The position numbers were made by a program, and so were the translations under genes. Source: an uncultured Lachnospiraceae bacterium (lineage in GTDB: Bacteria > Bacillota > Clostridia > Lachnospirales > Lachnospiraceae). Taken from it: DNA of 48,096 nucleotides. The notes under the pieces are model-generated. The model did no database searches and was not told where the DNA came from. It worked only from the letters and a program-made list of their open reading frames with translations. The stretch is taken from positions 1 through 48,096 of the forward strand of contig CAJUMC010000022.1 of NCBI GenBank assembly GCA_910587085.1, given 5' to 3'. The first letter of the stretch is position 1; each line of letters begins with the position of its first letter. Below, piece after piece: positions 15,920 through 24,732 of this stretch.

Positions 15920-18627
15920 GAATTTTGTTTCCCTTCCGCCTGTGAGAGTCTTTCCTCCCAGCTCAGCATAAGCTCCCCGCACTGCTCCACATCAACTTCT
16001 TCCACGGCGTCCTTCAGCAGCTCAAACAGCTCCTGCTGCCAGCCGTCGTAATGGTACCGGTTCATCTCCTGAATGACCTCCTCCATCCGGTCCATGTCCA
16101 GGTCATCCGCCGCTTCCCGAAGCCTGCAGAAGCAGTCCGCCAGCGCCTCGGAGGAAATCACCTTTTTCCCTTCCTCCCCGTCCCTCTCGGCACAGAACGG
16201 TTCCAGCACCGGAAGATATCCGGTATACATCTCCAGCAGATCCTTTGTGCGGCGGTGAAGCACAGCGGAATCCCTTGCATTTCCTGCCTTTTCCAGCGCT
16301 GCTGCGCGATCGGAAAGCGAAAGGGCGCCGATCTGCCTCGCGGCATTTTTCAGCGCGTGAACCTCGATCGTATAATTCGTCCAGTCCTCCTGCTCCTCCA
16401 GCGCCTCAATCAGCTTTGCCTTCTTTTCGATGCTCCGATAAAACACCTTCAGAACCTTCCAGAACAGCTGCTCACCGGAACTGATCTCCATCGCGTATTT
16501 CACATCCAGATCGCCGATGGCAACCGGCTCGACCGCCCTTGTGCACTGCTCGCAGCACCCCGTGCTGAACACCTTGTGTATCTTCTCGACCGGGAGCCAC
16601 TGTCTTACCTTCGCTGCAAGGATGCGCAGCTCAATCGGCTTGGCAACAAAATCGTTCATCCCCTCCCGGCAGAACATTTCCTTTGTCCCTTCCACGGCAT
16701 TGGCGGTGAACGCGATAATCGGGACATCATCATATTCCGGATGGAAACGGCGGATAATATGGGTCGTCTCCACCCCGTCCAGCTCCGGCATCATGTGATC
16801 CATAAAGACCATATCATAGTGGAAGCCCATAATTTTGTCAATGGCCGCCTTGCCGCTCGTAACCGTGTCGATTCTCATTTTCAGAGGCTCCAGCAATCCC
16901 TCCGCCACCGTCAGATTTACGGTATTGTCGTCGACAATCAGAATATTGGCGTCGGGCGCAATAAAATCGAATTCGTTTTCCGTCGTGTCGTCGTCAAAAT
17001 GAAGCTCCTGGCCGTTCAGAAGCATCGCGATGCTCAGCGCGGACAGCGGCTTTCTCATAACGATCAGGTTCGGGATATCCGTAGTCACATGGTCGTAAAA
17101 ATCAATGAGAAGAACGGCCGTCAGCTGCGGATTGCGCCGCACAAAGGCCTCCGCTTCGTCCGAAAAAAGAGGATGCTCGATAAAAAGAAATATCTTTTTC
17201 TCCTGCGGGAGCGCCGCAAGCTCCTTCGAGCCGGACAGCCCCAGATAGTCCAGCCCCAGATTGGCCGCGTCGGAACAGAGGCCGTCCCGGACATAGGGAT
17301 TGGAAATCAGCCCTGCCACAAGGCGCGGCTCCGACGTCTTAATCCGTATGCTCGGCGACGCATCCGCAACTCTCTGCGGCAGATAAAATGAAAATGTGCT
17401 GCCCTTCTCATATTCGCTCTCGATCCAGATATCCCCATTCATCAGCGTCAGAAGCCTCTGGGATATGGCAAGTCCTAGCCCCGTGCCCTCGATATTTCGG
17501 TTTCTTTTGCTGTCCAGCTGCTGAAAGGACTGAAACAGCTTTCCGATATCCTCCTGGCGGATGCCGATCCCGGTGTCCTCAACGGCGATGCGCAGCTCGA
17601 TCTGGCCGTCTCCCATATTTACATGCTCCATCCGCACGAGAATCCTCCCGTGCGCGGTAAACTTCGCCGCGTTGTTCGCGAGATTCAGGAGAACCTGCTT
17701 GATCCGGATATTATCGCCGAACAACTTGCTCGGAATATTGGGATCGATATCGAGGACAAGCTCCACATCCTTTTCCTTCAGCCTTGTCATCACAATATTG
17801 GCGACATCATACACCATTGACAGAGGCTCGTAGTCCACCTCGCTGATGTCCATTTTGCCGGATTCTATTTTGGAAAAATCCAGAATATCGTTGATTATGG
17901 TCAGGAGGGATTTGCCGGCCTCCTTTATCTGGTTGATGTACTCTCTTGCCGCCGCGGGCAACTGTTCCCTGAGTGCCATTTCAGCCATGCCGATCACCGC
18001 GTTCATCGGCGTGCGGATCTCGTGGCTCATATTGGCGAGGAAATCCGATTTCATATTTTCCGATCTTGCGAGCTCCCGGTTTGCCCGGTGTACAAGATAC
18101 TGATTGTATGCCATGCTTGACAGAGCATCCGCAATCGTAAAAAGAAACTTTGCGGCCCGTTCCACCTCGCTCCGCTCAGTTCTCTTCACCCGGCGCGAGG
18201 CGGCCAGATACTCCTTTGGCTCCACACCGATCTCCTCCGCAATCCGCATGAGCTGCTCCGGGTCGGGCTCGTCCGTAAGCACCTGCCCGCCGATAAAGCA
18301 GCCCACCAGCTCCCCGTCAGCCATAATCGGAGCCGCAAAATCCACCAGCCCGGCGTGGCAGCTGTACACAACGGACTCCCCCCGTGCCAGCGCCATCTCC
18401 GCTCCCTCCCTGTCGCACTGCTCGCAGCGCGCGCAGCCGAGCTTTGAGTTTCTCGTGTATTTCATGCAGAAATCCGAGAAGTTCGACCCCTTCGTTACCG
18501 CCGTGCCGGATGCATCCGTCGTGAGAGCCGCGACGCCAAGCATGCTCGAGAAAGCGTCCTGGATCTTCTGCAGCACCTTTGTGTCAATCAGATCGGTCAA
18601 TTTCATCCGGTATTCCATAATATCCAT
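15916..18627 (-). CDS. PocR-domain hybrid sensor histidine kinase
   Basis: 903 residues from MDIMEYRMKL, after GGAGGGGAGG. There is no transmembrane segment, so it is cytoplasmic. Order: PocR sensory domain (about 8-175, with a CxxCEQC cysteine group and YSCHAGLVDFAAPI), HisKA (His202 in NMSHEIRTPMNAV), HATPase (N box near 318, GTGLGLA), a degenerate receiver-like segment (about 430-540), a true receiver (phospho-Asp610 in FMDHMMPELDG, Lys663) and an HPt domain (His757 in EVHALKNAARQIGA). The gene follows the response regulator by 37 bp. PocR domains sense small molecules such as 1,2-propanediol in Salmonella PocR; the ligand here is unknown. It is a complete His-Asp-His relay in one protein. 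Confidence 0.9.
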   Translation of the reverse strand: MDIMEYRMKLTDLIDTKVLQKIQDAFSSMLGVAALTTDASGTAVTKGSNFSDFCMKYTRNSKLGCARCEQCDREGAEMALARGESVVYSCHAGLVDFAAPIMADGELVGCFIGGQVLTDEPDPEQLMRIAEEIGVEPKEYLAASRRVKRTERSEVERAAKFLFTIADALSSMAYNQYLVHRANRELARSENMKSDFLANMSHEIRTPMNAVIGMAEMALREQLPAAAREYINQIKEAGKSLLTIINDILDFSKIESGKMDISEVDYEPLSMVYDVANIVMTRLKEKDVELVLDIDPNIPSKLFGDNIRIKQVLLNLANNAAKFTAHGRILVRMEHVNMGDGQIELRIAVEDTGIGIRQEDIGKLFQSFQQLDSKRNRNIEGTGLGLAISQRLLTLMNGDIWIESEYEKGSTFSFYLPQRVADASPSIRIKTSEPRLVAGLISNPYVRDGLCSDAANLGLDYLGLSGSKELAALPQEKKIFLFIEHPLFSDEAEAFVRRNPQLTAVLLIDFYDHVTTDIPNLIVMRKPLSALSIAMLLNGQELHFDDDTTENEFDFIAPDANILIVDDNTVNLTVAEGLLEPLKMRIDTVTSGKAAIDKIMGFHYDMVFMDHMMPELDGVETTHIIRRFHPEYDDVPIIAFTANAVEGTKEMFCREGMNDFVAKPIELRILAAKVRQWLPVEKIHKVFSTGCCEQCTRAVEPVAIGDLDVKYAMEISSGEQLFWKVLKVFYRSIEKKAKLIEALEEQEDWTNYTIEVHALKNAARQIGALSLSDRAAALEKAGNARDSAVLHRRTKDLLEMYTGYLPVLEPFCAERDGEEGKKVISSEALADCFCRLREAADDLDMDRMEEVIQEMNRYHYDGWQQELFELLKDAVEEVDVEQCGELMLSWEERLSQAEGKQNS

Positions 18628-18664
18628 AAGCAGGCCTCCCCTCCGCAGAACGGCGCGGCGTCTC

Positions 18665-19681
18665 TCAGCCGATAATTTTTTCAATCGTGCCCAGAAGCTT
18701 CTCGCGGTCAACCGGCTTGAGAAGGTAGCTCTGCGGCTTGAGCCGGAGCGCCTCCTGAATTTTGCGGGACTCCATAACTCCGGTCAGGAAGACCACCGGG
18801 ATATTCCGGGTCGCCTCCCTGGCGCGCAGCTGCGCAAGAACCGCGGGACCGTTTTCCCCCGGCATCTCATAATCCAGCAGTATTAAATCGGTGCTCTTCC
18901 GCTCCAGAAATTTCAGCGCGATCCTTCCGCTGACCGCAGTTGCCACATCATATTTTTCATGCAGATATTCCTTGATCAGCTTCAGCATTATGGAGTTGTC
19001 ATCCACGACCAGGATATGCTGCCGCAGTTTGATTTCCGGCATCCTGTACCGGGCCGGAATTCCCGATGCGGCATTTTCCGCGGCAGATCGCTCCCCGGCC
19101 CCCGGGCTTTGTGAAGCTTTGTCCGCGGCTGTCCCAGCAGGCTTCAGCCCGCCGGCTTCCGTCCCTGATACGGCGGGGCTCTGCGGAGGATTTCCGGACA
19201 CTGCGGCTGCTGCAGGCCTGCCTTCCTGCGGCGGAACCCCGGATGCACTTCCCGCCTCCTGCCGCGGCTGTTCCGCCGCCGCTTCGTTCTCCCCGCCACC
19301 TTTTTCCGCGCGCAGCTTATCCAGCAGCCGGATAATTTTTTCGGAAACGTTGTCCATGACAACCGGGCGGTACAGCGTCAGACTGGCCAGATTCAGAGTG
19401 CTGCGATCGACCGCTTCGCACTCCTCTCTCCTGCCGATCAGAACAATCGGGATGCGCCCGGCAGAAAGACGAGATTGCACGCCGATCAGCCGATGAATGC
19501 TCTCCCGTGTTTCGTTGCAGGCATTGAATACCAGAACATCCGGTTTAAAATAGTCCAGATGCCTGCCGATATCTTCATGGCGGGTCGAGGTTGTCATAAC
19601 CTCAAATTCACTGTTCTTTTGCGCAAAAAAATCATCGACCACCTTGTCGTCCCGGCCGGCTATCAAAACCTTGTATCTCAT
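18665..19681 (-). CDS. response regulator with two receiver-like domains, no output domain
   Basis: 338 residues from the ATG at 19681 (a GTG one codon upstream is also possible; GGGGGG fits the ATG better). The N-terminal domain (1-125) has a receiver-like fold pattern but lacks the acidic pocket and phospho-Asp (its strand reads VLVFNACN). A Gly/Ala/Pro-rich linker (about 128-215) follows. The C-terminal receiver (about 220-338) is intact: acidic DD in LVVDDN, phospho-Asp at about 270 in LLDYEMPG and Lys in LLKPVD. There is no DNA-binding domain, so it likely acts by protein contact or as a relay partner of the kinase encoded 37 bp downstream. Confidence 0.86.
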   Translation of the reverse strand: MRYKVLIAGRDDKVVDDFFAQKNSEFEVMTTSTRHEDIGRHLDYFKPDVLVFNACNETRESIHRLIGVQSRLSAGRIPIVLIGRREECEAVDRSTLNLASLTLYRPVVMDNVSEKIIRLLDKLRAEKGGGENEAAAEQPRQEAGSASGVPPQEGRPAAAAVSGNPPQSPAVSGTEAGGLKPAGTAADKASQSPGAGERSAAENAASGIPARYRMPEIKLRQHILVVDDNSIMLKLIKEYLHEKYDVATAVSGRIALKFLERKSTDLILLDYEMPGENGPAVLAQLRAREATRNIPVVFLTGVMESRKIQEALRLKPQSYLLKPVDREKLLGTIEKIIG

Positions 19682-19715
19682 CACAATCCCCCCTTACATT
19701 CATCCGTTTAACTGT

Positions 19716-19744
19716 ATTATATATGGTATGGTCTGTTCTTTCAA
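19716..19744 (-). promoter_or_regulatory. promoter of the response regulator-kinase operon
   Basis: TTGAAA (19744-19739), a 17-nt spacer and TATAAT (19721-19716), 35 bp before the start codon. Confidence 0.8.
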
Positions 19745-19973
19745 GCATTTCTGTTCCCTGATTTTCAAAGCCGTGCATAGAAGCGGGCTTCAAATCATCT
19801 CTGCTGCTTCCGCAGCAGTTCCGCCCGTTCTGCATTGGAGTCAGACCGTCTGCAGTGCTGCTGTTTTTCCTGATTTTTACCAAATAGCAATATCTGATTA
19901 TCTAATTCATAGAAAGATGGGCAGTTTTTTTATGCACTATATATGAATTTTGCAAAGAAAGCGTGCCGAATTA
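19745..19973. other. divergent intergenic region
   Basis: Between the divergent promoters of the regulator operon and the lipoprotein gene. It holds a short GCTGC/GCAGC hairpin (about 19,801-19,818) and an AT-rich stretch toward the lipoprotein promoter. No gene is seen. Shared control of both units is possible but no operator is obvious. Confidence 0.4.
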
Positions 19974-20002
19974 TTGACACAATGCACAGTTCATGATATA
20001 TT
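19974..20002 (+). promoter_or_regulatory. promoter of the lipoprotein gene
   Basis: TTGACA (19974-19979), a 17-nt spacer and TATATT (19997-20002). The leader is about 60 nt and ends in AGAGGAGG before the start codon. Confidence 0.85.
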
Positions 20003-20067
20003 TACTGTGATGAGGGTAATGAAAGCTATTACTCATAAAGTCAATCAAAACCAGAGGAGGTTGTTTT

Positions 20068-21798
20068 ATGAAAATCAAGAAACTGATGGGTCTGTTCATG
20101 GTTTCTTCCCTCGCTGTCGGCTCGCTTGCCGGCTGCGGAGATAAGGAAACCAGTACTAACCCTACCCCTACTCCAAGTACCGAGGTAACCAACACACCGG
20201 AAAGCACACCGACTCCGGAAGCAACGCCGACTCCGGAGGCAACTCCGACCCCGGAAGCGACTCCTACCCCGGAACCGACTCCAAAGCCGGAGAAGGATCC
20301 GAACGTTATTTTCGATTATGATGCCAGCCAGAAGTCGCAGACCCTCTATTTCTCAGAGAGAGGCAGCGGTTTGGCAAGATGGCGCAATACCGGCGGCCAC
20401 GACAGCGACGAGTGCTTTTTGATCACCGGCCGCGGCGACGGCTGGCATGGTGTTTCCATGTCTATTCCGGAGGAGTACATAGGAAAAGTTCTTCATGTTT
20501 CTTACTGGGCAAAGCACGAGAATCCGGAACCGATCATGATCTCCTGCACCCTCCAGGTAACGAAGCCGGACGGCAATTCCGACTGGCCGGAAAGAGCAAA
20601 CAACGAGGCTGTTCCGAGCAACGAGTGGACGCTGATCGAGAACGATATCCCGATCTATGCGGATATTACAAAGCCGATGATCTCCTGGGAAGCAACGGAT
20701 ACTTATGATTTCTATATTGACGATGTTCTTGTAACCGTAGTCGAGGGCGCGGTTGCTGAGGCACAGTATCAGGATCTTGTTGTTGACAAGCCGGATCTGT
20801 CCGGCGTTGAGAGCGTTTCTCTGACCTTCAACGATGAGAACATGTTCTTTGATAAGCGCGGCGACGGCACGCCTGCCATTGTTGCCGGAGGACATGACGA
20901 CGATTTCGCACTGCAGGTAACGGGACGCACGGCTACCTGGAACGGTATTCAGGTAGATCTTACCGATTACAAGCTGGCCGGCAGAACCATCGGAATTTCC
21001 TACTGGGTAAAGACCGAGGAGGCAACGGAGGTAAATGCAACGCTTGAGGAGCAGTTCTCCGACGGCAGCGATACCGCTTACAACCGTGTTGCAAGCTCCG
21101 GTGATATCACTCCGGGCGAATGGGTTCAGGTTACCGGCACTCTTGAGGTCGGAGCAAATACTGCAAAGCCGATCCTCTACTTTGAGTCCCCATCCGAAAC
21201 CGCAGGTTTTACTATTGACGAGGTTGTTATCACATTCGGCGGAGCGGGCGCAGCAGCGGATGATCAGCAGACGACCGATGACAATACCACGGATGATCAG
21301 CAGACCACCGATGACAATACCACGGATGATCAGCAGACCACCGATGATAATACCACAGCGGACGGCGCACAGACGCTTTCCTTTACCTTCAACGACGGCA
21401 ATGTTTTCTTCGGTCCGTTCGGCACCGGCACTCCGGCCATCGTTTCCGGCGGACATGACGATGATTTCGCACTGCAGGTAACGGGACGCACGGCAAGCTG
21501 GAACGGCGCATCGGCGGATCTTACCTCCTACAATCCAATGGGCAAGACCGTTTCGATTTCCTACTACGCAAAGACAGAAGAAGCCATTGAGGTAAATGTT
21601 ACACTGAACGGCGAGCAGGCAGGCGAGGCAAAATATGAGCGCCTTGCAGCATCCGGCGAAATCGCTGCCGGTGAATGGGTTCAGGTTACCGGTTCGTTCG
21701 AGGTACCGGCAGATTTCACCAAGTGCGTAATCTATTTTGAGTCTCCTTCTGAGACCGCAAACTTCATGATTGACGAGGTTGTTATCACGATCAAGTAA
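20068..21798 (+). CDS. lipoprotein with three carbohydrate-binding-module-like domains
   Basis: 576 residues. Signal peptide with lipobox LAGC (Cys23), then a Thr/Pro/Glu repeat stalk (PTPEAT units, about residues 30-72). Three beta-sandwich domains follow: D1 (about 77-225), D2 (about 245-390) and D3 (about 430-576). D2 and D3 are close copies (both have GGHDDDFALQVTGRTA and GEWVQVTG and end in IDEVVIT); D1 is divergent but keeps GGHDSDECFLITGRGDGW. The pattern matches the CBM4/9 type, where the trailing FYIDDV strand is typical. No catalytic domain is present, so it is a surface glycan-binding or scaffold protein rather than an enzyme. D2 and D3 are joined by a (DDQQTTDDNTT)x3 linker. It is monocistronic with its own promoter and terminator. 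Confidence 0.87.
   Translation: MKIKKLMGLFMVSSLAVGSLAGCGDKETSTNPTPTPSTEVTNTPESTPTPEATPTPEATPTPEATPTPEPTPKPEKDPNVIFDYDASQKSQTLYFSERGSGLARWRNTGGHDSDECFLITGRGDGWHGVSMSIPEEYIGKVLHVSYWAKHENPEPIMISCTLQVTKPDGNSDWPERANNEAVPSNEWTLIENDIPIYADITKPMISWEATDTYDFYIDDVLVTVVEGAVAEAQYQDLVVDKPDLSGVESVSLTFNDENMFFDKRGDGTPAIVAGGHDDDFALQVTGRTATWNGIQVDLTDYKLAGRTIGISYWVKTEEATEVNATLEEQFSDGSDTAYNRVASSGDITPGEWVQVTGTLEVGANTAKPILYFESPSETAGFTIDEVVITFGGAGAAADDQQTTDDNTTDDQQTTDDNTTDDQQTTDDNTTADGAQTLSFTFNDGNVFFGPFGTGTPAIVSGGHDDDFALQVTGRTASWNGASADLTSYNPMGKTVSISYYAKTEEAIEVNVTLNGEQAGEAKYERLAASGEIAAGEWVQVTGSFEVPADFTKCVIYFESPSETANFMIDEVVITIK
20206..20283 (+). repeat. PTPEAT-coding repeats in the lipoprotein stalk
   Basis: About four 18-bp units (ACTCCGGAAGCAACGCCG-like) code for PTPEAT in the extracellular stalk after the lipid anchor. 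Third-position differences between units show that they are old or under protein-level selection. Confidence 0.75.
21259..21357 (+). repeat. three 33-bp tandem repeats in the lipoprotein linker
   Basis: Units at 21259, 21292 and 21325 each encode DDQQTTDDNTT. They are almost identical at DNA level, so the expansion is recent or kept homogeneous. The result is an acidic flexible linker between domains 2 and 3. Confidence 0.9.
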
Positions 21799-21812
21799 TC
21801 ACAGAGTATTCG

Positions 21813-21843
21813 CAGCCGGGCGGGCAGCAATGCCGCCCGGCTG
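21813..21843 (+). terminator. hairpin just after the lipoprotein gene
   Basis: CAGCCGGGCGG pairs with CCGCCCGGCTG across a 9-nt loop, 15 bp after the stop codon. There is no T-run after it, so it may protect the 3' end rather than terminate by itself. Confidence 0.55.
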
Positions 21844-21895
21844 TGTAAGATTTATCCTGTGCCGGCATTATATATTTCCAGATGCCCGGTCACAG

Positions 21896-21931
21896 AAAAA
21901 ACGCTGCCGTTTTATAACGGCAGCGTTTTTT
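21896..21931. terminator. bidirectional terminator
   Basis: A perfect 16-bp stem: six A, then CGCTGCCGTT, a short loop, and the exact complement ending in six T. It lies between the convergent lipoprotein and deacetylase genes and can serve both strands. Confidence 0.92.
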
Positions 21932-22022
21932 GGTTCTCCGGTTTTATGCGCCATTCACCTCAGCTTTCTGTTTCACCAGTCGTCCTGTCCCGGTGCAGCG
22001 CATTCCCGTCCGTATGTCCTGG

Positions 22023-22645
22023 CTACTCTGTTCCTGCACCGCTCCCGGCACTCCCGGACGGAGCAGCAACACTATACTGCCTTCCCTCGTGGTCGATCTC
22101 AAAATTCTCACGGATAATCAGCTCCGAAATCGGAACAAGCTCATACCCTTTCTCTTTCAGTATGGTGATGACCGAATCCAGCGCATCCGCGGTATACTTT
22201 GCTCCGTTGTGCATCAGAATAATCGAACCGTCCCCAAGGTGCTTGTGCTCCGTAACGGTGCGGATTATGGAATCTACGCCGTAATCCTTCCAGTCCAGAC
22301 TGTCCACATCCCACTGAATGGTATAGTAGCCGCATGCCTCCGCCGCGTTGATTACCGTATCGTTGTAATCCCCGTACGGCGGGCGGAACAATATCATTTC
22401 ATTTCCGGTCAGCTCTTTGATAAACTCATGCGGCTCCGTCAGCTCCTCCTTGCATTTTTCCAGAGAAAGCGTTGACATCTGCTTGTGATTCTGGCTGTGA
22501 TTGCCAAGGTCATGGCCCGCTGCCAGAATCGCCTTCACATCATCCGGATATTTGTTCATCCATCCTCCGGTCATAAAAAATGTTACGCGTACATCGTGCT
22601 TTTCAAGTATTTCCAGAATACGCGCGGTATCCTCATTCCCCCAGG
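22023..22645 (-). pseudogene. PdaB-like polysaccharide deacetylase, 3' part (interrupted)
   Basis: Encodes the last about 207 residues of a NodB-family deacetylase, starting at WGNEDTARILEIL. Visible motifs: FFMTGGW, the metal-binding HxxxH-type motif in GHDLGNHSQNHKQM, the RPPYGDYN motif and LMHNGA near the C-terminus. The motif-1 strand that should precede it (SFDAA) is missing here and is found 4.7 kb away at 27.36 kb on the same strand. The open frame extends upstream to 22802, but that stretch is element DNA overlapping the recombinase and is not deacetylase sequence. The gene is split at the att core 22636-22645. Without excision this half lacks a start and the catalytic Asp. Confidence 0.9.
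22636..22645. other. attL core of the serine-recombinase element
   Basis: TTCCCCCAGG, identical to the core at 27352-27361. The element-side arm to its right (GGAACGGCCGGCTGATGGAA) is an imperfect inverted copy of the arm left of the other core. Left of the core is deacetylase sequence. Confidence 0.88.
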
Positions 22646-22710
22646 GGAACGGCCGGCTGATGGAAGAGATTACAATTATCGGAAATACTGCAGGTACTTT
22701 TTTACTTTCT

Positions 22711-24351
22711 TTATAGAACCGCTTCATCGCGATTGTCCAGCAATGCCTCCAATTCATCGGAGAAATTGTAAGCAATCCGGATGCTGTGGTTTTCGTAAAC
22801 ATGAATCATAGAAAGCATCTCGACGACCGTTTCCCGGTCAAGATGATCCAACGGTTCGTCCTGCAGCAGCCTGTCGATCCACGAACCGGATACAAACGAC
22901 TGGTCTTTTGCAGCTTGATTAATCATTTCTATCTTTAAATGGACAGAATTAATCTGCCGTTCATACCCACTTTTATACTTCAGGTACTCGTCCCTGGTGA
23001 TTATTCCGTCCGAATAATCCTCGTAAGCACGCTCTTTCTTCTTTTCCAGGCGGTTAAGCTCTGCTTTATATCCGGTAATGTCGCCCAGCTGGTTCCTTAT
23101 GTCAGCTCCCAGCCGCTTTTGTTCCTCCTCTATGATCCGTCTTATATCCTTCACGGATTTTATAATCAGATTCAGGTCATTCAGAACGATCTCCTCCAGC
23201 TCCGACTCCGTGATGCTGTGGATGCTGCAATGTCCCCTGCCATAGCGGTTGTAGCTGCCGCAGTTAAATATTGTCACCCCCTTCCTTTTGATTTTAACCA
23301 TGGCCCGCCCGCAGTCGCCGCATTTTATGAACCCGGCAAAAATATGGACATTCTGTTCCAGCCCCGTCTGTCTCATATTCCGCTTTAGCAGCTCCTGCAC
23401 CTTATCCCAGACATCCCTTTCGATAATGGGCTCGTGGGTTCCTTCGACAATAATCCACTTATCTTTCGGCAGGGCGACCGCTGTTTTCCTGCAGATCTGC
23501 CGGAAATTTTTGTTTTGAACCATATTCCCGGTATAGATTTCATTCTTCAGAATATTCCTCACGGTGGAATAAGTCCAGTAACAGGTGGAATCCAGCCGGC
23601 TGCCGTTATGGTAGTTCAGCCCGCACTGCTTCTTATACTCCGAAGGACAGGGAACGCCCTCCTCATTCAGGGTCTTGGCAATTGTATTCTGCCCCATCCC
23701 GCTGATATACAAATCGAAGATGCGCCTCACAATGCCTGCAGCATACCCGTCAATCTCAAGCCGGTTATGGTCGCATGCCGATTTCACATAACCGAAGCTG
23801 GCAAATGCACCGATAAACTGTCCCTTCCCCTGTTTCGCCCGGAATGTAGAGCGGACTTTTTTCGAAATGTCCTTTGGATAAAAGCCGTTGAACATATTTT
23901 TGACATCAATCATCATATCCTCGCTGGTGTCAATGTCGTAATAGTTCCTGTCAATCCGGTCATTTACAGCAATAAAACGAACTTTTCTGCTCGGGAAATA
24001 ATCATTGATATAGTCGGAAACCCTTGCCATGTTCCTGCCCAGCCGGGACAGGTCCTTGACAACCACACATTGTACCTTCTTGGCTTCGATATCCTCAAGC
24101 ATCTGCAGAAACCCGGGTCTCTGGAAATTTGTCCCAGTCCAGCCATCATCAATATATGTGTTATATATTTTTAATTCCGTATGCTGTTTAATAAATTCTT
24201 CCAGCATTAAATGCTGATTGGTTACGCTCAGGCTCTCGGTTTTATCGCCGTCCTCCCTTGACAGGCGTATGTACAGAGCAGCGTTCAGCCGGCTGCTATG
24301 CTGCCCGCCGTCTATCCCTGCCTGCGCCTTATGCATCTTCTCTGCTGCCAT
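22711..24351 (-). CDS. large serine recombinase (integrase/excisionase) of the element
   Basis: 546 residues. N-terminal resolvase domain with nucleophile Ser31 in ALYIRLSRED and the conserved CVVVKDLSRLGRN. The recombinase domain follows (NEIYTGNMVQNK), then a zinc ribbon (CGDCGRAM...FNCGSYNRYG...HCS) and a coiled coil (about 410-470). The length and order are those of TndX/TnpX-type recombinases. It starts after AAGGGAA. The 3' end is 65 bp from attL, the usual position for such enzymes. It looks complete, so it can be expected to catalyse integration and, with or without a helper, excision. Confidence 0.95.
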   Translation of the reverse strand: MAAEKMHKAQAGIDGGQHSSRLNAALYIRLSREDGDKTESLSVTNQHLMLEEFIKQHTELKIYNTYIDDGWTGTNFQRPGFLQMLEDIEAKKVQCVVVKDLSRLGRNMARVSDYINDYFPSRKVRFIAVNDRIDRNYYDIDTSEDMMIDVKNMFNGFYPKDISKKVRSTFRAKQGKGQFIGAFASFGYVKSACDHNRLEIDGYAAGIVRRIFDLYISGMGQNTIAKTLNEEGVPCPSEYKKQCGLNYHNGSRLDSTCYWTYSTVRNILKNEIYTGNMVQNKNFRQICRKTAVALPKDKWIIVEGTHEPIIERDVWDKVQELLKRNMRQTGLEQNVHIFAGFIKCGDCGRAMVKIKRKGVTIFNCGSYNRYGRGHCSIHSITESELEEIVLNDLNLIIKSVKDIRRIIEEEQKRLGADIRNQLGDITGYKAELNRLEKKKERAYEDYSDGIITRDEYLKYKSGYERQINSVHLKIEMINQAAKDQSFVSGSWIDRLLQDEPLDHLDRETVVEMLSMIHVYENHSIRIAYNFSDELEALLDNRDEAVL

Positions 24352-24502
24352 GATTCGTTCCCTTCGGGTCCAAATACTCCCCTTTTACATTTTCCGGATA
24401 AGCGCATTTGATATGGCGGCGTATAATGCGCCTGATCAGTTCATCCATCCCGCAGCGGCTGCTGTAGCTCCGGACAACCGCATACCTTTCCGTTTCCGAC
24501 AC
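24329..24502 (-). CDS. small protein overlapping the recombinase start (57 residues)
   Basis: A GTG start at 24502 follows GAGAGG with a 7-nt gap. The frame runs 57 codons to TAA at 24329, overlapping the recombinase start by 23 bp, so the two are probably translationally coupled. The protein is basic and Arg-rich in the middle (MDELIRRIIRRHIKCAY). I do not recognise it. Small proteins next to serine recombinases can be directionality factors, but that role here is only a guess. Confidence 0.55.
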   Translation of the reverse strand: MSETERYAVVRSYSSRCGMDELIRRIIRRHIKCAYPENVKGEYLDPKGTNHGSREDA

Positions 24503-24602
24503 TGATAATACCTCTCAATACAATCATATAATCTCATATTATTATATGCATTCCGCAGCGTGGAAAAGCACTCCGGCCACCATTTCCCTTAAACGCTTCT
24601 GC

Positions 24603-24646
24603 GCATAAAAAGAACAGAGGAAGAAATTCCTCTGTTCTTTTTATGC
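24603..24646. terminator. bidirectional terminator between cargo and recombinase
   Basis: A perfect 20-bp stem (AAAAAGAACAGAGGAA, loop GAAA, exact complement ending in TTTTT). It separates the cargo transcript from the recombinase unit, both on the minus strand. Confidence 0.9.
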
Positions 24647-24732
24647 CGCATTGTTGTGTTACAGATTATCTAAGGAAGCTACCCCGGAAGTTCAGTATTT
24701 ACACCGTTTTCTCCGGACAGCTTTATTTCTCT

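Noticed and set aside
22646..22802. Upstream extension of the deacetylase 3' frame as an intact 260-residue gene
   Set aside because: The extra codons lie inside the element and overlap the recombinase 3' end; they do not encode motif 1 or a membrane anchor, both of which are found at 27.4 kb.
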